Part shown: piece after piece, positions 1 to 4,839 of the stretch
Layout of the letters: each line of letters starts with the position of its first letter
Numbering within the stretch: the first letter of the stretch is position 1
Position numbers and translations under genes: made by a program
Source: JAIVJN01 sp036732565
GTDB lineage: Bacteria; Acidobacteriota; Vicinamibacteria; Vicinamibacterales; UBA2999
DNA length: 10,011 nucleotides
NCBI GenBank assembly: GCA_036732565.1
Contig: DAINCF010000256.1
Coordinates: 1-10,011, forward strand
Direction: 5' to 3'
The notes under the pieces: model-generated
The model's input: the letters and a program-made list of their open reading frames with translations, nothing else
What the model was told of the DNA's origin: nothing
Database searches by the model: none

Positions 1-2
1 AT

Positions 3-22
3 GGTCCGGCTAAAGCCGGACC
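3..22. repeat. Perfect hairpin palindrome (8-bp arms, TAAA loop)
   Basis: GGTCCGGC (3-10) and GCCGGACC (15-22) are perfect inverted arms around the loop TAAA. The left arm GGTCCGGC occurs again as a direct copy at 41-48 without a partner. It belongs to a run of compact GC-rich hairpins in the gene-free stretch 1-328. Neither strand has a T-run after it, so it does not look like an intrinsic terminator. A REP-like interspersed palindrome is the likeliest explanation, but genome copy number cannot be seen here. Confidence 0.6.
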
Positions 23-92
23 CACGCAAGTAGTGAAGCTGGTCCGGCGCACAGCGTTGGCCAAGCTTCCAGCAGTCGCGACGCCAGAACCC

Positions 93-110
93 CACGGCCG
101 GATGGCCGTG
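93..110. repeat. Perfect hairpin palindrome (7-bp arms, GGAT loop)
   Basis: CACGGCC (93-99) and GGCCGTG (104-110) are perfect inverted arms with a four-base loop. It is the second member of the hairpin run in 1-328. Just beyond it, positions 123-136 read GTGGAGGCGCGGGA, which is one base short of the tmRNA 3'-end sequence at 325-340. Confidence 0.5.
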
Positions 111-256
111 TTGGAGAAAATAGTGGAGGCGCGGGACAATCGGGCTGAATCGCTCGACATTCTTGCCGATCGTCGGTCCTGGCTCGCGGGAGTTGCGGGG
201 ATGCCGAGCGCGAAGCGCGATGGCGAGGGCACAGTGGCGGGAGTTGTGCCGAGAAG

Positions 257-273
257 GACGGCCGAAGGCCGTC
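257..273. repeat. Perfect hairpin palindrome (7-bp arms, GAA loop)
   Basis: GACGGCC (257-263) and GGCCGTC (267-273) are perfect inverted arms around a GAA triloop. The GAA loop is shared with the larger hairpin at 302-328, which suggests a common origin. There is no convincing gene in 1-323: the open frames crossing it run straight through the tmRNA and have no recognisable protein features. Confidence 0.5.
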
Positions 274-301
274 GTTCGAAGCCTAAACGACTGCCGACGA
301 A

Positions 302-328
302 CACCACTTGCGCGAAGCGCAAGTGGTG
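302..328 (-). terminator. Hairpin spanning the tmRNA 3' end, possible terminator or processing structure
   Basis: Positions 302-313 and 317-328 form a perfect 12-bp inverted repeat around a GAA loop (UUC in the minus-strand RNA). In the tmRNA precursor the 5' arm contains the mature CCA end (326-324), so the primary transcript would hide its own CCA inside a very stable stem until 3' processing. No T-run follows on the minus strand, so it is not a textbook intrinsic terminator. It could act as a U-less terminator, as a barrier to exonucleases, or be a REP-like palindrome that happens to lie here. Confidence 0.5.
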
Positions 329-673
329 GAGGCGGCGGGAGTTGAACCCGCGTCCGAGAACACGTCGTCGCAGAATCCTACGTGTGTGTCCCCATTCTGA
401 TGTCGCGACCGGTTTGGAACGGGGCCAAGCGCCCCGGCCGCCATCTCCGATATTTCTCACCACCGCGCGTCAGAGCGGCACGCGGCAGCCAGCCTGCTAA
501 ATGACGGTCATCCCCGAGCCGCAGGCGTTCTCGGGGCGACCGCTCACTGGTTATTAAGCAGCGAGAGCGTAGTCTGCGTTCGCAGTTACGTTGGTTTCCA
601 TCGGATTTACGAGGAGGTGGCCCTCGACACGCATTCCACGATCCCGCATCCCCGTCGAAGCCAAGTCGCCCCC
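324..673 (-). ncRNA. ssrA: tmRNA (trans-translation RNA)
   Basis: This 350-nt RNA rescues stalled ribosomes with SmpB: it acts as an alanine tRNA and then as a template for a degradation tag. On the minus strand the 5' end reads GGGGGCG (673-667), which pairs with CGCCUCC just before the discriminator A and CCA at 324-326; all seven positions pair, one of them G-U. The T-arm region GGGUUCAACUCCC (349-337) and the 5' segment around GGCUUCGACGGGG match the conserved tmRNA ends. A tag frame closes with ALAA and a double stop UAA UAA at 556-551. The 5'-3' order is the standard one, not the permuted two-piece form. The gene stands alone; no smpB is in the window. I see no clear promoter in 674-720. 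Confidence 0.97.
554..583 (-). other. tmRNA tag reading frame
   Basis: From the proposed resume codon GCG (583-581) the frame encodes ANADYALAA, then UAA at 556-554 and a second UAA at 553-551. With the alanine carried by the tmRNA the tag would be AANADYALAA, close to the E. coli tag AANDENYALAA. The bases before GCG (GUAACU) fit the A- and U-containing stretch usually found before a resume codon. The frame stays open upstream to an AUG at 601-599, so an earlier resume point adding up to six residues cannot be ruled out by reading alone. Confidence 0.8.
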
Positions 674-717
674 ATAGGGTGAGGTAATCGCGGCTTTCAG
701 TTTACCATTCGCGAGCA

Positions 718-754
718 GGCCCGGCCCTGGAAAGCTCGACCGTTCGGCCGGGCC
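718..754. repeat. Inverted repeat, 9-bp arms
   Basis: GGCCCGGCC (718-726) and GGCCGGGCC (746-754) are perfect inverted arms separated by 19 bases. The repeat lies between the tmRNA 5' end and the small gene starting at 780, in the only space where the two divergent promoters could be. It could form a stem in the leader of the 780 gene or serve as a protein-binding site. In GC-rich DNA such a match can also be chance. Confidence 0.4.
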
Positions 755-779
755 GGCTCGGCCCCCTGAAAGGACCGCC

Positions 780-1073
780 GTGACGATGACCTCGAGCGTT
801 CGACGAGCATGGGCCGCTGCCGCCCTCACGATGACCGTGGCCGCGCTCCCGGCGGCGCAGGAGCTCACCGGCAAAGACCTGTGCCAGCGGCTCACAGCGA
901 CTTCCTGAAAAGGCCCCGGAGATGCGATCGTGTCTGCCGTGGCTTTCGACAAGCAGACCGGCAAGATGTCGGGGGTGTGGTTTACGTTGAACGGCAAGCC
1001 CGTCGAGCTCGAATTCGACGGCGGACTCGAGCTCGACAAGGCACGCGCGCTCGTCGAGGCGGCTCGAAAATGA
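780..1073 (+). pseudogene. Small secreted protein gene interrupted by an in-frame TGA
   Basis: The start is a GTG at 780 with AGGA at 771-774 (5-base spacing). The first 42 codons give an N-terminal signal peptide (charged start, then AWAAAALTMTVAALPAAQ) and a short mature piece ending CQRLTATS. Codon 43 is TGA (906-908). The same frame then stays open for 54 more codons, reading KGPGDAIVSAVAFDKQTG and ending VEAARK at TGA 1071-1073. Protein-like sequence on both sides in one frame argues for one 97-codon gene with a nonsense change, perhaps TGG to TGA. A stem-loop sits directly after the TGA (911-945), so recoding is a remote alternative. The stop is 10 bases before the start of the Tat-exported TIM-barrel gene, and the two probably share a transcript. 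I do not recognise the family. Confidence 0.7.
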
Positions 1074-1083
1074 GGAGGTCACC

Positions 1084-2040
1084 ATGTATCGGATCACTCG
1101 GCGTGAGTTCGTCGCGGCAGGCCTCGCTCTACCGAGCCTCATCGCCTCCACGAGCTGGGCGGCCGCCAGCGCCGACATCACAGTCGGCATCACCGTCGAC
1201 ACCCGGCCGGATTGGAACGGCGCGGAGAACTTCATTCGCTCCATCGACGAGGCCTCGGCGGTCGGCTATCGCTACGTCGAGACGTTCTGGAACTACGTCG
1301 AGCGGTGGGAGCACAACCCACAGGGTCTGAAGGACGAGCTCGACAAGCGGGGCCTCCGGCTCGAGACCGTCTCCAACGGCGGCCGCATGCGCGTCAACTT
1401 CGTCGACCCTCGCGAGCGCGCCGGGACCATCGACGACCATATGAAGTTGATCCACTTCATCAAGTGGTTCTCGTGCGATCACCTGAAGATCAACTGCGGC
1501 AGCCGACCCAAGGACATCGACCAGCGGCGGACGGAGTACTGCCGGGAGATGGCCATCACCTTCAACGAGCTCGGCAAGCGGATGACGGACATGGGCATGA
1601 AGTTCGGCATTCATGCCCATCTTGGGAGCCCCTTCCAGATCAAAGAAGAAGTCGATCGGGTCATGGAGCTGACCGATCCCAAGCATGTCTACTTCATCTG
1701 CGATACCGGCCACGTGACCATGGGCGGCATGGACCCGGTCCAGCTGACGAAGACCTACGCGTCCCGCATCATCGAGTACCACATCAAGGACGTGGCCCCG
1801 GCGCACAAGGGCGGCTTCACGGGCACCCTGCCGGAACGCTACAACACGCGCCCCGACGACCGCATCTTCTTCGAGCTGGGCAAAGGCGGCGTGGACTTCC
1901 CCGCCATCAAGACCATCTTGGACGAGCGCGCGTGGAAGGGCTGGTGGACGGTGGAGCTCGATCGTACCGGAACGACGGCCAGGGAGAGCTGCACCATCGC
2001 CAAGAAGTATCTGGAGGATGTGATCAAGCTCAGGGTGTGA
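1084..2040 (+). CDS. Tat-exported sugar phosphate isomerase/epimerase-like TIM-barrel protein
   Basis: This 318-residue protein belongs to the xylose-isomerase-like (AP endonuclease 2) TIM-barrel superfamily, which includes inosose dehydratase, hydroxypyruvate isomerase and sugar epimerases. Residues 1-30 form a Tat signal (TRREFVAAGLAL, twin Arg at 6-7, then a run ending in WAAASA), so it should act outside the cytoplasm. Likely metal and substrate ligands in family positions are HAH (177-179), CDTGH (206-210), YHIKD (232-236) and the late Glu in TVELD (291). These segments most resemble IolE-like dehydratases, but the true substrate cannot be read from the sequence. A strong GGAGG (1074-1078) precedes the ATG, overlapping the region just after the upstream stop. 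Its last 11 bases overlap the convergent gene on the minus strand, leaving no room for a terminator between them. Confidence 0.9.
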   Translation: MYRITRREFVAAGLALPSLIASTSWAAASADITVGITVDTRPDWNGAENFIRSIDEASAVGYRYVETFWNYVERWEHNPQGLKDELDKRGLRLETVSNGGRMRVNFVDPRERAGTIDDHMKLIHFIKWFSCDHLKINCGSRPKDIDQRRTEYCREMAITFNELGKRMTDMGMKFGIHAHLGSPFQIKEEVDRVMELTDPKHVYFICDTGHVTMGGMDPVQLTKTYASRIIEYHIKDVAPAHKGGFTGTLPERYNTRPDDRIFFELGKGGVDFPAIKTILDERAWKGWWTVELDRTGTTARESCTIAKKYLEDVIKLRV

Positions 2041-2947
2041 CGTCGCCCACGACCCGACCGCTCGTCATGAACCGCTTGTAGTTCGCGTAGCGCGTTTCGG
2101 TTCGCAGTCGAGGCGAGCCGGATCCGCGCGTGATCCGGAGCGTGCTTGCCGACTGCGGCAGCATGAGCGACTCGTCGGGCTCGCGGAAGGTGACGAGGCC
2201 GAAGCGAATGGACGAGTCCCACCGCTCCAGCGTCCAGAGCGACTCGGCACCCGGCCGTTTGCGAAGGAGCGTCTTCGGCAGACGCAGATCGACCATGCCG
2301 GCCAGATGCTGGTCGAGACGCAACACATTCATCGTCTGACTGTCGAGCCAGAGCCGACCGCGAAGGCCGCCGTTGAGCTCGTAGCCGACGCAGTCCTCGT
2401 TGTCGTCGATGGCGTGCACGTCTACCGACACCGGCGTGACGTCGCGGAAATCAATCGTGATCGCGGAGCGGCCGTCCATGCGGGCGGTGGCAGGGCGAGA
2501 GAAGTGATAGCTGCGCCGTTCCTCCGGAAGCAGCATGGCCAGCGGCTGCGGTTCGGTCTCCTGCTGCTCCGGCGCCGTGCAGTTGTTCGCGTCGTTCTTC
2601 TTCGGTGGGCGCTTGTTCACGCTGACGACCTGGCGTCGCGCCTGGGCGGTGGCGGCCGGCGGGCCGTCGCTCGTTTCCCACCACAGGTGCAGCTCCGATT
2701 CGACGGTTCGATCGAACCCCTCTCTGGTCAGCCCGTGGGACAAGCGCGAGATCGACACCGTCTCCGTGCAGATGATGCTCTGCGCCCGACTCAAGAACGC
2801 TTCGACCCGCTCCGCCGCTCGAGCCAAGGTGTCGGCGAGATCGAGCGAGGCCGCCTCGTCGGACGAGGCGCCGCCACCAGGTGCCGCGGCGAGGACCAGC
2901 ACTATCGCGACGAGAGCCGCCGATCGGGTCCGGCAGGTCGGATGCAC
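2030..2947 (-). CDS. Secreted protein of unknown function
   Basis: This 305-residue protein starts at a GTG (2947-2945). Residues 9-28 are a hydrophobic signal sequence (SAALVAIVLVLAAAPGGGAS). The mature part begins with an amphipathic stretch (LADTLARAAERVEAFLSRAQ, about 38-57), followed by a charged, low-hydrophobicity body with no catalytic motif I recognise. Proteins with this opening (a helix, then a 'biting' Cys-Thr-Glu segment, here IICTETVSI) look like the lineage-specific secreted proteins common in Acidobacteriota; that is an impression, not a family match. No Shine-Dalgarno is visible, but a perfect TATAAT lies 15-20 bases upstream, so the message may be nearly leaderless. It stands alone on its strand and overlaps the TIM-barrel gene tail-to-tail by 11 bases. 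The next plus-strand remnant, an ester-cyclase tail, starts 71 bases upstream. Confidence 0.75.
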   Translation of the reverse strand: MHPTCRTRSAALVAIVLVLAAAPGGGASSDEAASLDLADTLARAAERVEAFLSRAQSIICTETVSISRLSHGLTREGFDRTVESELHLWWETSDGPPAATAQARRQVVSVNKRPPKKNDANNCTAPEQQETEPQPLAMLLPEERRSYHFSRPATARMDGRSAITIDFRDVTPVSVDVHAIDDNEDCVGYELNGGLRGRLWLDSQTMNVLRLDQHLAGMVDLRLPKTLLRKRPGAESLWTLERWDSSIRFGLVTFREPDESLMLPQSASTLRITRGSGSPRLRTETRYANYKRFMTSGRVVGDVTP

Positions 2948-2961
2948 GGCTTTGGCCGCGC

Positions 2962-2967
2962 ATTATA
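2962..2967 (-). promoter_or_regulatory. Perfect -10 box (TATAAT) for the secreted-protein gene
   Basis: The minus strand reads TATAAT at 2967-2962. Transcription would start near 2955, only about eight bases before the GTG at 2947, giving a nearly leaderless mRNA. That agrees with the absence of a Shine-Dalgarno. No good -35 match is found 16-18 bases upstream (2984-2990 reads GTCGCGA on this strand), so activity may depend on the consensus -10 or on an activator. Confidence 0.5.
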
Positions 2968-3017
2968 GGGCCATCCAACGACATCGCGACGAACAAAGTG
3001 TGATTGCCTTGTTTTAA

Positions 3018-3218
3018 CTGAACCGTTACGGTACACGCGTCCTGGCCACTCCCGTCTTCCACGGCACGCACACCGGCGATGGCGGCCCGGTTCCGCCCAC
3101 GGGGCGCAGCACCAGCACCGACTACGTCTACGTCATGCAGTTCGAGGGCGACAAGATCGTCCACATGAACAAGGTGTGGCATGCGGGCTTGGCGATGAAA
3201 GATCTCGGCTGGGCCTAG
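3018..3218 (+). pseudogene. C-terminal remnant of a SnoaL-like/ester cyclase-type protein
   Basis: After an in-frame TAA at 3015-3017, 66 sense codons run without a break to a TAG at 3216-3218. The product includes TPVFHGTHTGDGGPVPPTG, then a segment reading DYVYVMQFEGDKIVHMNKVW and the end LAMKDLGWA. This layout (beta strand with HGTHTG, PPTG loop, Y-FEGDKIVHM strand, final W-x-LGW) is the C-terminal half of the SnoaL-like ester cyclase fold, normally about 130-150 residues. The N-terminal half is missing: upstream is the promoter region of the minus-strand secreted-protein gene, and no start codon or ribosome-binding site precedes the fragment. It is therefore a truncated relic. Its TAG stop lies within the CTAG at the left edge of the MITE. 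Confidence 0.75.
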
Positions 3219-3379
3219 AACCCATCTCATAAATGGGGGCGGCATTCGGCCGGCGATGCATCCCACCCGGCGGCGTTGCTCCTCCCTCGAATACGGCCCG
3301 GTATGCTCGGTCGTCGCGCCTTGCCGGCCGGGCGCCTCGCCGCCCTCGGTGCTCGCCCTATTTATGAGATGGGTTCTAG
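3215..3379. mobile_element. MITE-like element with perfect 20-bp terminal inverted repeats
   Basis: CTAGAACCCATCTCATAAAT (3215-3234) is matched exactly by its reverse complement at 3360-3379. Including the outer CTAG the element is 165 bp long, GC-rich inside and too short for a transposase. Both ends begin at CTAG, which fits a TA or CTAG target duplication such as that of the IS427 group of the IS5 family. It is thus probably a non-autonomous element moved by such a transposase elsewhere in the genome. Next to the arms, GGGG (3235-3238) can pair with CCCT (3356-3359), slightly extending the stem. Part of its interior is weakly palindromic (GGCCGGCGATGCATC). The element lies between two genes whose stop codons it overlaps. 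Confidence 0.85.
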
Positions 3380-3807
3380 TGATTCGGATCACCGCCGGGC
3401 GTCAGTGCGACCTCTTCGAGAGTGGTCGTCCAATCGACGTTCTCGGACTCGATCACGAGGTACGACACGCGTGGATCGTCTTCGAGATAGGAAACGTCGC
3501 TGCCGATTCCACTACGACTGACGATCGTCTGGAGCGGGCGGCCACTGATTGCGCTGTGTAATGCCACCTGGAAGCGGCCGGCGCCGGGCGCACTCTCGTT
3601 GCGCGTCTCCCAACGAAGACGCAGGGCGCCGGTCTCGACCGTGAACGACTCGGTCTGAGAGTTGCCGCGACCTGACCATGTCCCAAGGGCGCGCCAGGTC
3701 GTGACCGCCTCGACCGCCTGATCCCGCGCTGCCGTCGTCGACTCGCATCCGGCACACGCCAACAGAACGACGATGACGGCGAGCGAGTACCAGCGCGAAC
3801 GTCTCAC
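3376..3807 (-). CDS. Small lipoprotein encoded at the end of the molybdenum-enzyme operon
   Basis: This 143-residue protein starts at GTG (3807-3805), the base directly after the TAG of the FAD-subunit gene, so it is probably translated by coupled reinitiation; no clear Shine-Dalgarno is seen. Residues 1-17 are a short charged and hydrophobic signal (RRSRWYSLAVIVVLLA). Lipidation could be at Cys18 (LLAC) or Cys21 (CAGC), so the mature protein should be membrane-anchored on the outside. The mature part is rich in beta-type segments (GRGNSQTESFTVETGALRLR, then a later SYLVIESENVDWTTTLEEV) and may be a small beta-sandwich. I do not recognise the family. Its position after three exported-oxidoreductase genes suggests it serves or anchors that enzyme, but this is inference. 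Its stop TAG (3378-3376) falls inside the right-hand CTAG of the MITE. Confidence 0.75.
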   Translation of the reverse strand: MRRSRWYSLAVIVVLLACAGCESTTAARDQAVEAVTTWRALGTWSGRGNSQTESFTVETGALRLRWETRNESAPGAGRFQVALHSAISGRPLQTIVSRSGIGSDVSYLEDDPRVSYLVIESENVDWTTTLEEVALTPGGDPNH

Positions 3808-4821
3808 CTACGTGGTGACAGCTGTTGGACCACCGCGGATCGCGCGCCTGACGAGGTTCCGCATCAACGGGACCTTATAGGCGTTGTGCCGCAGCGTCAC
3901 CGCGCCTTCGGTGGCCATGTTGCCGGCCAACGTCGCCGTCTCGTCGTTGCGCGGCTTCCCGGCGATCGCCTGCTCCACGGCCCGCAGCCGCAACGGCCTT
4001 GCCGCCACGGCGCCGACGACGATGCGCGCGTCCTCGATGGTGTCGCCACGGGTCTTCATCGCCGACGCGACGTTGACGAGTGGGAAATCCCACACCTGTC
4101 GATCGCGCACTTTCTCGAAGTAGAACTGCGCGCCCGCCCACGTGGCCGGCAGGCGAATCGCAGTCAGCAGCTCGCCGGGCTGCAGCACGGTCATGCGCGT
4201 GATGTCGATGTCCGGCCCGAGGAAGTAGTCCGCGGCGTCGACGATGCGCTCGCCGCCGCTGCTCCGGATCACCATCTGGGCATCGAGCGCGACCAGCGCC
4301 GGCGCCGTGTCCGACGGGCTCACCGCCACGCAGCGATCCGCGTGCAGAATGGCGTGCTCGCGGTTCACCGCCGTCGGTGTGTCGGCGTAGCAGATGTTGC
4401 CGCCAGCGCGATAGCACGTCCACCCGGCCCGGTAGTACCAGCAGCGCGTGTCCTGCGACACGTTCCCGCCGATCGTGCCCTGATTCCGGATTTGCGGCGA
4501 GGCGACGAGATCCGCGGCTTCCATGAGGATGCCGAAGCGCTCGCGCACCACCGGATGAGTCGCCACATCCGTCAGCGTCGTCATCGCGCCGATTTCGAGA
4601 CCGCCGTTGGACTCGCGGATGCCGACCAGGTCCTTGATCTGGCTGAGCTCGACGATGACGCTCGGCCGCTTCGAGCGGTCCTTGAGCCAGTCGAAGCTGT
4701 CCATCCCGCCGGCAAGCACCCAGGCGTCATGGCCGTGGGTGTCGAGGAGCGTGACTGCATCCTCGGTGCTGGCCGGCTGGAACAACTGAAACGCCGGCAT
4801 CACGTCGCGAATGATCGCCAT
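3808..4821 (-). CDS. FAD-binding subunit of a xanthine dehydrogenase-family molybdenum hydroxylase
   Basis: This 337-residue subunit carries electrons from the iron-sulfur subunit to FAD. It has the PCMH-type FAD motifs LAGGMDSFDWLKD (36-48) and SPQIRNQGTIGGN (108-120), followed by the CO-dehydrogenase-flavoprotein C-terminal domain (about 230-330). Between them is an insertion with C127, C136 and C144, and C164 follows. In E. coli PaoB/YagS and the beta subunit of 4-hydroxybenzoyl-CoA reductase, cysteines in this region bind an extra [4Fe-4S] cluster, so one is likely here. There is no signal peptide; it probably crosses the membrane together with the Tat-carrying small subunit. A GGGGAG lies about seven bases before the ATG, which is 18 bases after the large-subunit stop. 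It is the third gene of the operon. Confidence 0.93.
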   Translation of the reverse strand: MAIIRDVMPAFQLFQPASTEDAVTLLDTHGHDAWVLAGGMDSFDWLKDRSKRPSVIVELSQIKDLVGIRESNGGLEIGAMTTLTDVATHPVVRERFGILMEAADLVASPQIRNQGTIGGNVSQDTRCWYYRAGWTCYRAGGNICYADTPTAVNREHAILHADRCVAVSPSDTAPALVALDAQMVIRSSGGERIVDAADYFLGPDIDITRMTVLQPGELLTAIRLPATWAGAQFYFEKVRDRQVWDFPLVNVASAMKTRGDTIEDARIVVGAVAARPLRLRAVEQAIAGKPRNDETATLAGNMATEGAVTLRHNAYKVPLMRNLVRRAIRGGPTAVTT

Positions 4822-4839
4822 GACAGGTCTCCCCAGTTC

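Noticed and set aside
1..328. CRISPR array
   Set aside because: The hairpins differ in sequence and spacing, and there are no regular repeat-spacer units or cas genes.
33..500. Open plus-strand frame of 155 codons at the left end
   Set aside because: It runs through the hairpin cluster and across half of the tmRNA in antisense. The WWRRRELNPRP segment is a translated tmRNA T-arm, not protein.
554..1039. Minus-strand frame of 161 codons ending in the tmRNA tag
   Set aside because: Only the last nine codons (the tag) are meaningful. The rest is antisense to the small secreted-protein gene and crosses the tmRNA 5' domain.
2030..2040. Bidirectional terminator between the convergent genes
   Set aside because: The two coding regions overlap by 11 bases, and no hairpin with a T-run is visible there.
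3256..3561. Plus-strand frame of 101 codons starting in the MITE
   Set aside because: It is composed of MITE sequence and antisense of the lipoprotein gene, without a ribosome-binding site or family features.
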